Shown: one piece after another, positions 1 through 8,901 of the stretch
How positions within the stretch are numbered: position 1 is the stretch's first letter
Layout of the letters: each line of letters starts with the position of its first letter
Origin: Candidatus Binatus soli
GTDB taxonomy: Bacteria > Desulfobacterota > Binatia > Binatales > Binataceae
Direction: 5' to 3'
DNA: 64,000 nt
Assembly (NCBI GenBank): GCA_002479255.1
Contig: DLMJ01000035.1
Span: 18,796 to 82,795, forward strand
Program-made: the position numbers and the translations under genes
Notes under the pieces: model-generated
Database searches by the model: none
What the model saw: the letters and a program-made list of their open reading frames with translations, nothing else
What the model was told of the DNA's origin: nothing

Positions 1-1
1 C

Positions 2-781
2 GCAGGTTCCGATCTGGCGGGACTTCAGACGCGGGCGGTGCTCGACGGCGACTGCTTTGTGCTCGACGGCCAGAAGGTATGGACCAGCAACGCGCATCGC
101 GCGGATTACCAGGTCCTGCTGGTCCGCACCGATCCGGCGGCGCCCAAGCACAGAGGAATTTCGTATCTGCTGGTTGACCTGCGCAGTCCGGGAATCACGA
201 TCCGGCCGCTCATGCAGATTACCGGCGAGATGGGATTCAACGAGGTCTTTTACGACGGAGTGCGAGTGCCGAAGCAGAACCTGGTCGGCAAGCTGAACGA
301 AGGGTGGCAAGTGTCGATCGCGACGCTGATGTTTCAGCGGGCCTCGGGCGGAGTGCGCCATCCGGTGGAACGCACGATGGGCGAATTGATCGCGCTTGCA
401 AAGACCGTCGCTTTTGACGGCATGCCCGCGTGGAACAGTCCGTACATCCGCCAGAAGCTCGCGCAATTTGCCGCGGAGGCGCGATGCATCCGGCTTGGCC
501 GTTATCGTGCGATGACCGCGCAGCTCAAGGGGCGAGTGCCCGGACCGGAGAGTTCGATCGGAAAACTGTGCGCGACAGAACTCAGCCTGCGCCTGGCAAT
601 GTTCGCGGACGAGATGCTCGGTCCATACGCGAATCTCGAAAGCGGGTCGCCTGGAACTGTCCAGGGTGGCAAATGGGCCAGCCGCATAATCGCCGCCCGG
701 GAGTTTACGATCGCCGGCGGCACCAGCGAAATCCAGCGCAACATCATCGGCGAACGCGTGCTGGGCTTACCGAAGGGCTGA
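2..781 (+). CDS. Acyl-CoA dehydrogenase, C-terminal part (5' end outside window)
   Basis: The reading frame is open from the first bases of the window and begins inside the conserved flavin/substrate segment (AGSDLAGLQTRA), so the N-terminal domain lies outside. The visible part holds the middle beta domain and the C-terminal helical domain, ending in the family hallmark GGTSEIQRNIIGERVLGLP. Family members oxidise acyl-CoA thioesters to enoyl-CoA using FAD and pass electrons to ETF. Substrate chain length cannot be read from this part. Its stop lies 38 nt inside the convergent ATPase gene. Confidence 0.93.
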   Translation, partial: AGSDLAGLQTRAVLDGDCFVLDGQKVWTSNAHRADYQVLLVRTDPAAPKHRGISYLLVDLRSPGITIRPLMQITGEMGFNEVFYDGVRVPKQNLVGKLNEGWQVSIATLMFQRASGGVRHPVERTMGELIALAKTVAFDGMPAWNSPYIRQKLAQFAAEARCIRLGRYRAMTAQLKGRVPGPESSIGKLCATELSLRLAMFADEMLGPYANLESGSPGTVQGGKWASRIIAAREFTIAGGTSEIQRNIIGERVLGLPKG

Positions 782-3299
782 CACTGCGCGTACCGAACGC
801 GCGCCAACCGACGGCGATCGCCGCCGCCAATATTGCGATCCCCCAATCGGCGGGAGCAATCGGGCGGATCATCAGCACCGCGGCCAGCGGCGGCGTCAGC
901 ATGAATACCGGCAGACTGGCGGCTACGGCAAAGATCACAACCCAAAATCGCCGCTGCTGCGGCGCGCGAACCCGCCACCATCGACGGGTCCCTGCGTACT
1001 CCGCCCAGACGAGAAACAGGCTTCCCACCACGGTGACGACCATCGCGACGCTGCGGGCATAGTTCTCGCCCTCGCGGAGTCGAAGTGCGAAGAGCGCAAG
1101 CGCCATGACCGTCAGCAGCGCCCCGGATAGAGCCGCACGGTAAGCCGCCGGTCTCTCGACAATCGGCGATGCTGGCGGACGCGGCGGCCGTCGCATCACA
1201 TCATCGACCGCAGGTTCGCCCTCGAAGGCGAGAGCGGAGACAGGATGTACGATCATCTCGAGCCAAACCAAATTCACCGGCAACAGCAGCAGCGGAAGGC
1301 CGAAGACCGGGGCCAACAGCGTGAGCGACACCAGCATTACCTTGAAGCCGATCAGATAAAGGAATGCGCGCTGAATGTTGTCGAGCAGAACGCGGCCTTC
1401 GCGAATCGTTGCGACCATCGCGGAGAAATCGTCCTCGAGCAGCACGATGTCCGCAGCCGCGCGTGCGACCTCCGTTCCGCGCCGGCCCATCGCCACGCCA
1501 ATGTCCGCCCGGCGCAGGGCAGGCGCGTCGTTTATCCCGTCGCCGGTCATCGCGACGACTTCGCCCGCCCGCCTCAGGGCCTCGACGATCGCATACTTTT
1601 GTTCGGGGCGGATGCGCGCGAAGATGCTGCAGCGGCGGACCAGCCGGTCGAAGGCCGGCTGGTCAACGCCGTCGAGTTGCGCGCCGGTGACGATGCCGTC
1701 GTCGCTATGCGCGATTCCGGCGGCGTCGGCGATCGCATGCGCGGTGAGCGCGTGGTCGCCGGTAATCAGCTTGAGTTCCACCCCGGCGCGCTGACATTGC
1801 GCCACCGCGTCCGGAACCGCAGCTCTCAGAGGATCGCGAAACCCGAGCAGGCCGAACAGACGAAACCCGCGCTCGTCCGACGCGCGCACCCCCGTGAATC
1901 CGCCCGCCCGCGCATCGCGTCCGGCGACGGCAAGCACGCGCATTCCGCGCCCCGCCATCTCGGCATTGGCGCTCTCGGCGCGAGCGAAATCCGCCTGCGC
2001 CAGATCGCAATGCTCGATTATCCCCTCCAGAGCGCCCTTCGCTACGATTCGCTGTGCGCTCCCGGCGCCGTCGCCTTGTGCGCTGCTCCAGACGTGCGAC
2101 ATGTGTTTGCCAACCGCGTCGAAAGCGTAGTCGTGCACCAGACGCCATCGCGAGTGAAGCGCATCGACGTTGATCCCGTGCTCCGTGCAATGGGCAAGAA
2201 TCTTTCGCTCCATCGTGTCGGCGGCCTGGGGCTCACACGCGAGCGCGGCCGCTTCGAGCAGCGCGTCCTCCGACATCTCCGGCCCCAGCGGCAGATGCTC
2301 CTCGAGCACGAACTCGCCAGCCGTCAGAGTGCCGGTCTTGTCGAGGCAGATGACGGTAGTTGAGCCGAGCGTCTCGACGCTGGCCAACCGACGCACCAGG
2401 ACTCCGTGCTGGCTAAGGCGATATGCTCCGATGCTGAGGAACATCGTCAGCACCAGCAAGAACTCTTCGCCAACGGCGGACATCGCGAGGCTGACCGCAT
2501 ACAGAAACGCATTGCCCGCTGGCGCCCCGCCGAGCACGCGCAAGACAAACAGCAGAGCCGAAACGGTAATCGCCACGCCGACCATCCAGCGCACCATCCG
2601 CGCCGTCTTGCGCTCAAGCGGTGTCGGACGCGGACCTACCTCGGCGACCAGTCGCGCCAGATCGCCATAGCGGGTGCGCTCCCCGGTCGCCGTTACCTCG
2701 GCAAACCCCTGGCCTTCGAGCACGCGCGAACCCGCATACACGCGGCTGGCCTCCGGTGCATCCGCCATGGCTCCAGGTATTTCGCATGGCCGCTTCGAAA
2801 CGGGCTCTGCTTCGCCAGTGAGCTGCGATTCGTCGAGCGCGAGATTGGAACTCGAACGCACAACCGCATCGGCGTGAACGATGTCGCCCTCTTTCAGGAG
2901 CAGCAGATCACCGGGGACAAGGTCCGCAGTCGGAGTCTCGGTCTGGACACCATTGCGAACCACTCGCGCACGCGGCGCGACGACGCCCGCAAGCTTCTTG
3001 AGGGCGGTGCGCGATCGCGCCTCAAGGATTACATCGACGGCAAGGACAGGAACGATCGCTGCGAACAGGACGTAAGCGTCGGTCCGCTCGCCCAGCGCGT
3101 AGTAAACCGCGCCGGCCGCGGCCAGCATTACTGCCATCGGGTCCGCGGCGGTTCTGATAAATGCCAGGATTGCAGCGCCGCGTGCTGCGCGCACAAAACG
3201 ATTCGGCCCGTACCTCTTCAGGCGCCGCGCCGCCTCGTCGCTACTGAGGCCGCTGAACGGGTCAGTGGCCGCGACTCGCAGTTTTATCGCCCCTTTCAA
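744..3299 (-). CDS. P-type cation-transporting ATPase
   Basis: An 851-residue protein with the full P-type ATPase plan: N-terminal cation-ATPase domain (GLSSDEAARRLKRYGPN), actuator domain with a TGE loop (QLTGEAEPV), the phosphorylation motif DKTGTLT, the hinge MTGDGINDAPAL, and about eight to ten membrane helices. It resembles the Ca2+/Mg2+-type P2 group; no CPC or other heavy-metal motif is seen, so the ion is not determined. The start read here is TTG; a purine-rich stretch (aaagggg) lies just downstream of it, so the true start may be a few codons later. The C-terminus runs 38 nt into the convergent acyl-CoA dehydrogenase. Confidence 0.9.
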   Translation of the reverse strand: MKGAIKLRVAATDPFSGLSSDEAARRLKRYGPNRFVRAARGAAILAFIRTAADPMAVMLAAAGAVYYALGERTDAYVLFAAIVPVLAVDVILEARSRTALKKLAGVVAPRARVVRNGVQTETPTADLVPGDLLLLKEGDIVHADAVVRSSSNLALDESQLTGEAEPVSKRPCEIPGAMADAPEASRVYAGSRVLEGQGFAEVTATGERTRYGDLARLVAEVGPRPTPLERKTARMVRWMVGVAITVSALLFVLRVLGGAPAGNAFLYAVSLAMSAVGEEFLLVLTMFLSIGAYRLSQHGVLVRRLASVETLGSTTVICLDKTGTLTAGEFVLEEHLPLGPEMSEDALLEAAALACEPQAADTMERKILAHCTEHGINVDALHSRWRLVHDYAFDAVGKHMSHVWSSAQGDGAGSAQRIVAKGALEGIIEHCDLAQADFARAESANAEMAGRGMRVLAVAGRDARAGGFTGVRASDERGFRLFGLLGFRDPLRAAVPDAVAQCQRAGVELKLITGDHALTAHAIADAAGIAHSDDGIVTGAQLDGVDQPAFDRLVRRCSIFARIRPEQKYAIVEALRRAGEVVAMTGDGINDAPALRRADIGVAMGRRGTEVARAAADIVLLEDDFSAMVATIREGRVLLDNIQRAFLYLIGFKVMLVSLTLLAPVFGLPLLLLPVNLVWLEMIVHPVSALAFEGEPAVDDVMRRPPRPPASPIVERPAAYRAALSGALLTVMALALFALRLREGENYARSVAMVVTVVGSLFLVWAEYAGTRRWWRVRAPQQRRFWVVIFAVAASLPVFMLTPPLAAVLMIRPIAPADWGIAILAAAIAVGWRAFGTRSVSPSVSPARVRR

Positions 3300-3432
3300 T
3301 GCAACCTGATCGTATTTTCGAACTCTCTTAGTATTGCAATCCTAGTCATCAACCATTTGTATGTGTATTCCTATTCGCCAGCACCGCAAATAAATGCCGC
3401 CTCATAGCGGCCGAGGCCGGAGAGTCATAGTC

Positions 3433-3978
3433 GTGCTGATCCAGGAACTGAGCAGGGAGGAGAGTCTGGACCTGCTGGCCCGTGCGCATCTCGGGAGACT
3501 GGCGTGCGCCCACAAGAGCCAGCCATACGTCGTGCCGTTCTATTTCGCCTATGACAATGAATACCTATATAGCTTCTCCACCGTCGGGCAAAAGATCGAG
3601 TGGATGCGCGCTAACCCCAAGGTCTGCGTCGAAGCAGACGAGGTGGTAAATCCGCAGCAGTGGGTGAGCGTCATCGTCTTCGGTCGCTACGAGGAACTGC
3701 CGAATATCCCCGAATGGCGCGTCGCTCGCGAATACGCCCGCAAAAAACTGCTGGAACGCAACGCCATCTGGTGGGAGCCTGGTTACGCGAAAACGATATT
3801 GCACGAGACAGAACGCCCGCTGGCGGCGTTTTTCTTCCGCATTCACATCGTGGAGATTACCGGCCGCCGTGCCACCCCTGAGCCTGTGATGCCACCTGGC
3901 AAAAGGCCGTCGATGACTGGCGCGATCGGCGGCGAATGGCTGCAAAAGATTCTGCGGCCGGTCCGGAAGCAAACTTAG
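3433..3978 (+). CDS. Pyridoxamine 5'-phosphate oxidase-family flavoprotein
   Basis: Roughly 181 residues with the split-barrel flavin-binding fold of the PPOX/NimA-like group: an N-terminal ELSREESLDLLARAHLGRLA segment followed by a YVVPFYFAYDNEYLYSFS strand pair. Such proteins bind FMN, F420 or heme and reduce varied small molecules; the substrate is unknown here. The GTG at 3433 is preferred over the ATG at 3394 because a purine-rich site (cggagag) precedes it and family homology begins there. Confidence 0.78.
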   Translation: MLIQELSREESLDLLARAHLGRLACAHKSQPYVVPFYFAYDNEYLYSFSTVGQKIEWMRANPKVCVEADEVVNPQQWVSVIVFGRYEELPNIPEWRVAREYARKKLLERNAIWWEPGYAKTILHETERPLAAFFFRIHIVEITGRRATPEPVMPPGKRPSMTGAIGGEWLQKILRPVRKQT

Positions 3979-4061
3979 GCGATCGTCCTCTCCCGCTTGG
4001 TCTATCGTTGCGTGTCGGCATCGCGTTTGAATCCGAGATGTGTTCGAGGTATGAGATAAGC

Positions 4062-4322
4062 ATGAAATCTAATACCGCGCGGAAATCGTCTTTCACCTTG
4101 GCAGCGGCGGAGCACGCACAAGTCCTGCGATTACGCCGGCTGCTCAAGGCCCCGTCCAATACAGAAGTTATTCGCCGCTCGCTCAGGCTGCTGGAGGAAT
4201 CCATTTCTCGAGAGGAACTTCGCCGGCAATTCCGGGTGGCTTCGGCGCGCGTGCGATCCTCCGCTCTCGAGGAGGTGCAGGAACTGGACCCGTTGGTGGG
4301 CGACGGCCTCGAAGATGCCTGA
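4062..4322 (+). CDS. Ribbon-helix-helix antitoxin, MazE-like
   Basis: Eighty-six residues. A short beta strand (KSSFTLA) followed by two helices containing SNTEVIRRSLRLLEE matches the ribbon-helix-helix DNA-binding fold of antitoxins paired with MazF toxins. The C-terminal acidic tail (LEEVQELDPLVGDGLEDA) is the likely toxin-neutralising part. Its stop overlaps the start of the toxin gene by 8 nt, the usual coupled arrangement. Family behaviour predicts autorepression of the operon by the complex. Confidence 0.75.
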   Translation: MKSNTARKSSFTLAAAEHAQVLRLRRLLKAPSNTEVIRRSLRLLEESISREELRRQFRVASARVRSSALEEVQELDPLVGDGLEDA

Positions 4323-4665
4323 CCGGTCACCGCGCCGGGGCGAGCTCTGGGCGGCGGACCTGAATCCCCGCCGCGGTAGCGAGCCTGGAAAGGTCCGGCC
4401 CGTTGTCGTAGTCCAGTCGGACCTCCTGAACGAGACGGACCATCCGAGCACGTGGATCCTTCCCTGCACAACCCGGCTGGCCGGAGAGAACGTCCTGCGT
4501 GTTGAGCTGCCGAAAAGGATGGCTGGCAACGCTCGCGCCTGCGAGGTCATGATCGATCAGTCCCGCGCGATTGATCGCCGGCGGTTGCTTCGGCCGCTTG
4601 GCCGCCTGCCTCAGACAGTGATGAAGGAAGTTTCCGAAAAGTTGCGTCGCGTCGGCGATCTTTGA
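4315..4665 (+). CDS. MazF/PemK-family toxin (endoribonuclease)
   Basis: A 116-residue protein with the MazF barrel signature at the N-terminus: RRGELWAADLNP, then GSEPGKVRPVVVVQSDLLN, where the KxRPVVV strand carries the conserved active-site arginine region. MazF toxins cleave mRNA at short motifs. It starts inside the end of the antitoxin gene (8-nt overlap), giving a two-gene toxin-antitoxin operon. Cleavage specificity cannot be inferred. Confidence 0.85.
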   Translation: MPDRSPRRGELWAADLNPRRGSEPGKVRPVVVVQSDLLNETDHPSTWILPCTTRLAGENVLRVELPKRMAGNARACEVMIDQSRAIDRRRLLRPLGRLPQTVMKEVSEKLRRVGDL

Positions 4666-4690
4666 TCTTCCTCGATCGCCGCCGGTCAAG

Positions 4691-7138
4691 TCATGATTGG
4701 CCGAGATGCCATATCTCGCGAGCGTATTCCGCAACTGCCCGATCGCTCGAAAACGCGCCAATCCGCGCGAGATTGAGTATAGCCTTGCGCGTCCAGACCT
4801 CCGGATGTTGATACTCAGTCGATACCTCTGACTGGATGTCGATATATGCGCCGAAGTCCGCCATCAGGAAATAGTCGTCGCGGTTGACCAGCGCGTCGCG
4901 AACCCACCTGAACAGTCCCGCCTCGCCGGGAGAAAAGCGATCGGACGCCAACTCATCGAGCACCCGCTTGAGTCGCGGGTCAGCCTCGTAGTAATCGCGC
5001 GGCCGATATCCACCCTTCACCGTGAGTTCCTCGATCTGGCCGGAGGTCAGGCCAAAAATGAATATATTTTCCGCGCCGACGGCTTCTCGAATCTCGATAT
5101 TCGCGCCATCGAGAGTCCCCACCGTCAGCGCACCATTCATCGCGAACTTCATGTTGCCGGTGCCGGATGCTTCGCGGCCGGCGGTGGAAATCTGTTCGGA
5201 AACGTCGGCAGCCGGGATGATTTTTTCCGCGAGCGAGACCCGGTAGTCCGGCAGGAAGGCGACCTTGATCAATTCGCGTGTTTTCGGATCGTTGTTGATC
5301 ACTTGACCGAGGTTGTTGATCAACTTGATGATCATTTTCGCCGCCCAATAGCCGGGCGCCGCCTTGCCCGCGAGCAGGTAGGTGCGCGGCACCGGCGGTT
5401 CGACGCCGTCATCCACGAGCCGCAGGTACTGATGCACGATTCCCAGCGCCATCAGGAGCTGGCGTTTGTATTCGTGGATGCGTTTGGCCTGTATGTCGAA
5501 CATCGCGGCAGGATCGACGTCCACGGCGGCGAGCCGATTCACGATTCTGGCCAACCGCTCCTTGTTGGCGCGCTTGATTTCCCTGAAGAGGCGCTGAAAC
5601 TCGACGTCGTCCGCGAATTTCTCGACCGCGCTCAACTGCGTGAGGTCGGTCGCCCATCCCGCACCGATGGTCGTGTCGAGCAGGCTTGCAAGACCCGGAT
5701 TGGCCATCAACAGCCATCGCCGCTGCGTGACGCCGTTGGTCTTGTTGCTGAACCGCTCGGGCCAGAGTTGATAAAAATCGGGCACCAGGCGCGTCTTGAC
5801 GAGTTCCGTGTGCAACTTTGACACGCCGTTCACCGAATGGCTGCCGACGATCGCCAGATGCGCCATGCGGACCTGGACTTCGTAGCCCTGCTGGACGATC
5901 GATACGCGCTCGAGGCGTTCGGGGTCGTTGCGCCAGACCGACTCCGCGTCCGCCAGAAAGCGCCGATTGATCTCGTAAATGATCTGCAGATGGCGCGGCA
6001 CGACTCGTTCAAGCAGGCTCACCGGCCATTTTTCCAGCGCTTCAGGCAGAAGAGTGTGGTTGGTATATGCGACCGTGTCGCGCGTAATCTCCCACGCCAT
6101 TGCCCACTGCAGATCGTACTCGTCGATGAAAACGCGCATCAGCTCCGCAATAGTCAATGCGGGATGAGTGTCGTTCAGCTGAATAGCCACTTGCGATGGG
6201 AAAGCACTGAAGTCTTCACCACGAGCGACAAATCCCCCTACTATATCGTGCACCGCGCAGGCCACAAAGAAATATTCCTGCAATAGCCTGAGCTCGCGGC
6301 CCGCAGCCACCGCATCGGATGGGTACAGCACTTTCGAGATGGTCTCGGAAAGCATCTTCTGCTCGACGGCCTTCATGTAATCGCCGGCGTTGAAGATCTG
6401 CATATCGAATTCATCTGATGCGCCGGCTGAATACAGGCGGACAAAGTTCACCGTGCGCCCGCCGAATCCCGCGATTGGCAGATCGGACGGCACGCCGACC
6501 AACACGCGCCGATCCACCCAGGCCGGATTGTATTCGCCGTTGCGATCGATGCGGTGCTCGATTCGCCCGTAAACCGGAATCCGGCATGACTGCTCGGGGC
6601 GCGCCACCAGCCACGGCGAGGTTTCGCGCTGCCATGCGTCGGGTCGCTCGAGCTGGTAACCCCCGCGAATCTCCTGGCGGAACAGCCCGTACTCGTAGTT
6701 GATGCCATACGCGTAGCCGGGCAGATCGAGCGTCGCCAACGAATCGAGAAAACATGCAGCCAGCCGGCCCAGGCCGCCGTTGCCCAGCGCCGCGTCGGGC
6801 TCCTCATCGAACAGGATCTGCAGGTCGATTCCGTTCTCGGCCAGAAAATCGCGGCATGTGTCGATGATGCTGAGGTTGAAGAGATTGTTTTCCAGCGAGC
6901 GGCCGATCAGAAATTCGAGCGACAGATAATAGAGCTTCTTGGAATTGTTGCGATCGAAACGCAAGCGCGTCGCCAGCATTTTTTCGACCAACATGTCGCG
7001 AACCACCAGCGCCATCGCGCGATACCAGTCATGCTTCGACAACTCGCTCCGCCGCTTGGCCAGCGAGAAACGGATGTGATGATCGGTAAGCTTGTTGAAC
7101 AGGTTGCGATTGATTTCGGAAAGTGGAGGAACAGCCAT
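4691..7138 (-). CDS. glgP: Glycogen/starch alpha-glucan phosphorylase
   Basis: An 815-residue GT35 phosphorylase, the usual length for bacterial enzymes. It releases glucose-1-phosphate from alpha-1,4-glucans using PLP. Visible signatures include LGNGGLGRLAACFLDS and the PLP-lysine segment EASGTGNMKFAMNG, with the lysine at about residue 664. It is monocistronic here, convergent with the toxin gene and separated by 181 nt from the next minus-strand gene; no other glycogen gene is in the window. Confidence 0.96.
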   Translation of the reverse strand: MAVPPLSEINRNLFNKLTDHHIRFSLAKRRSELSKHDWYRAMALVVRDMLVEKMLATRLRFDRNNSKKLYYLSLEFLIGRSLENNLFNLSIIDTCRDFLAENGIDLQILFDEEPDAALGNGGLGRLAACFLDSLATLDLPGYAYGINYEYGLFRQEIRGGYQLERPDAWQRETSPWLVARPEQSCRIPVYGRIEHRIDRNGEYNPAWVDRRVLVGVPSDLPIAGFGGRTVNFVRLYSAGASDEFDMQIFNAGDYMKAVEQKMLSETISKVLYPSDAVAAGRELRLLQEYFFVACAVHDIVGGFVARGEDFSAFPSQVAIQLNDTHPALTIAELMRVFIDEYDLQWAMAWEITRDTVAYTNHTLLPEALEKWPVSLLERVVPRHLQIIYEINRRFLADAESVWRNDPERLERVSIVQQGYEVQVRMAHLAIVGSHSVNGVSKLHTELVKTRLVPDFYQLWPERFSNKTNGVTQRRWLLMANPGLASLLDTTIGAGWATDLTQLSAVEKFADDVEFQRLFREIKRANKERLARIVNRLAAVDVDPAAMFDIQAKRIHEYKRQLLMALGIVHQYLRLVDDGVEPPVPRTYLLAGKAAPGYWAAKMIIKLINNLGQVINNDPKTRELIKVAFLPDYRVSLAEKIIPAADVSEQISTAGREASGTGNMKFAMNGALTVGTLDGANIEIREAVGAENIFIFGLTSGQIEELTVKGGYRPRDYYEADPRLKRVLDELASDRFSPGEAGLFRWVRDALVNRDDYFLMADFGAYIDIQSEVSTEYQHPEVWTRKAILNLARIGAFSSDRAVAEYAREIWHLGQS

Positions 7139-7319
7139 TCTTGCATCGGTCCTCGAGGAATCTCGGAGCAGCCTCCTGGATGATCAATCAGGTTTGCAAA
7201 CTTGTCGCCAATCGGATCGTGGAACCGATATCGGCAACCCATCTACATAATGCCGATTCGCAGCGCCGTTCTCCAGACGGTCATCGACAATGAAGCGGAC
7301 TGACGCTTGACGATTGCGG
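7139..7319. other. Intergenic gap with no feature seen
   Basis: About 180 nt between the phosphorylase start and the hydrolase stop. It should contain the phosphorylase promoter, but I could not single out convincing -35/-10 boxes, a hairpin with a T-run, or a coding frame. Confidence 0.4.
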
Positions 7320-8081
7320 CTACGCGGTCACGCGATCGAGAAATGCGCGCACGGCGGCGTTGAACGCGGCGGGCTGATCGATATTGGCGGCGTGACCCGC
7401 TTGCTCGAGGATCACTTTCTCCGCGCCGGGAATCTTTGCTGACATGTAATCGGCCGACGGCCGGAACTGCTTGTCGTTTTCGCCGACCAGCACCAGCGTC
7501 GGCACCGCGATTGCCGGTAGCGACTCGATCACGCGGCCGTCCTTCTGCGCAAGCATCCCGCGCGCCGCATGCGCAAGGCCCTGCGCGCTGCGATGGCGGG
7601 CGACGCTCACTTCGGCGCCGGCGCCGGCCGCCGCGAGTCCTTTTTTCTCGTACGCCACTGCGATGCTTTCCGCGAGCCGGTTCCATCCCTCGCGCCCGTC
7701 GTCTTTCTTGTAGCCGGGGCCGGTGTCGAACAGCATCAGTGCGGTCGTGCGCGCGGGATGCGCCAGATGAAACGCCAGCGACATGAAGCCGCCCAGCGAC
7801 AAGCCGGCGATGACGGCGCGATTCGCGCCGCAAGCGTCGAGCACCGCGGCCATATCGGCGATGGTGGCTTCGTGCGAATAGAGCGCCGGATCGTCGGGCG
7901 AATCGGAGCGGTCGTGGCCGCGCATATCCCAGGCGATCAGATGGTAGCGGTCCGACAGCGCATCCATCTGACCTTGCCACATGCGCGCGCTGGCGCTGTA
8001 GCCGTGCGAGAGCAAAACGGCGGGCCCGGCGCCGCGTTGTTCGTAGTAGATGCGCACGCCATCGCGATCGAGATAAGCCAT
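7320..8081 (-). CDS. Alpha/beta hydrolase
   Basis: A 253-residue alpha/beta hydrolase. It shows the oxyanion segment LLSHGYSASARMW, the WDMRGHDRSD strand, the nucleophile elbow GLSLGG, and a C-terminal catalytic-histidine region (EQAGHAAN). These are general esterase/lactonase/C-C hydrolase features and do not fix the substrate. The start chosen gives the standard N-terminus MAYLDRDGVRIYYEQRG; the frame stays open upstream but that part has no family similarity. Confidence 0.85.
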   Translation of the reverse strand: MAYLDRDGVRIYYEQRGAGPAVLLSHGYSASARMWQGQMDALSDRYHLIAWDMRGHDRSDSPDDPALYSHEATIADMAAVLDACGANRAVIAGLSLGGFMSLAFHLAHPARTTALMLFDTGPGYKKDDGREGWNRLAESIAVAYEKKGLAAAGAGAEVSVARHRSAQGLAHAARGMLAQKDGRVIESLPAIAVPTLVLVGENDKQFRPSADYMSAKIPGAEKVILEQAGHAANIDQPAAFNAAVRAFLDRVTA

Positions 8082-8173
8082 AGTTAGTTCATCCTTGCCG
8101 GGCAGCGAAAGCGGGCGCATTGTGGCGGATGCCCCCGCTTTTTTTGAGCGGTGAAAAATCGCCGGACGAATCC

Positions 8174-8827
8174 TTAGCGGATGCCGCCGCCGCGCTGCAT
8201 CGCAGCCAGCGCTTCGCCCATCTCGGCGAGGCCCTTCTTTACCGACGGGCGGGTCTGGACGTGGGTCCACCATGCCGTGAGTTTCGGATGTCCGTCGAGC
8301 GCGTTGACCCCGAAGACGGGCATCAGGTTGGTCACGAAGAACATCGTCGGCGCCAGCGCACAATCGGCGAGCGTGAAGTTGGCGCCGCACGCGAAGCCGC
8401 CGTCGGCGAGCATCTTTTCGAGCTGGTCGACGCGGTTTTTGAAGTCGGCCACCTTCTCGCCGACGAGCTTTTCGTCGCGAGTTTTCGGATCCATCTGGAA
8501 GAACAGCGCACGCAGGGGAGGCTCGAGGTAGAGGTCGTGGAATCGGGTCAGGATTCGCACTTTGGCGCGGCCCTCGGGACTCTTGGGAAGCAGCGGCGGA
8601 GTCGGGTACTTGTCCTCGAGATACTCGTTGATGACCTCGGACTCGGGGATGAGCAGACCGTCAACGTCGAGCGCCGGGGTTTTACCGAGCGGATTGACCT
8701 TCGCGTATTCGGCGGAGTGGAGATCGCCGCCGGGAATCGGCGCCATCTCGATGTTGAGTCCCTTTTCGTAGATGACGAGCCGGCACTTGGTGGCAAAGTT
8801 GGAGAGATTCATGTTGTAGAGCTTCAT
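8174..8827 (-). CDS. Glutathione S-transferase family protein
   Basis: A 217-residue protein. The N-terminal thioredoxin-like domain starts MKLYNMNLSNFATKCRLVIYE and contains the glutathione-site PESEVINEYLEDKYP segment with the conserved cis-proline region before it. The C-terminal half is the all-helical GST domain. Known members conjugate glutathione or act in degradation of aromatic and halogenated compounds; the specific role is unknown. Confidence 0.88.
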   Translation of the reverse strand: MKLYNMNLSNFATKCRLVIYEKGLNIEMAPIPGGDLHSAEYAKVNPLGKTPALDVDGLLIPESEVINEYLEDKYPTPPLLPKSPEGRAKVRILTRFHDLYLEPPLRALFFQMDPKTRDEKLVGEKVADFKNRVDQLEKMLADGGFACGANFTLADCALAPTMFFVTNLMPVFGVNALDGHPKLTAWWTHVQTRPSVKKGLAEMGEALAAMQRGGGIR

Positions 8828-8901
8828 CGTCGTCGATTCCTCGCGGGCTTAAAATTCAAACTGGCTTATCGCAGACGACCGCGCGCCGCGCAAGCCGTCA
8901 G

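Noticed and set aside
4691..7138. Long frames opposite glycogen phosphorylase (e.g. 5303-5821 plus strand)
   Set aside because: Typical antisense shadows of a GC-rich gene; no family-like sequence.
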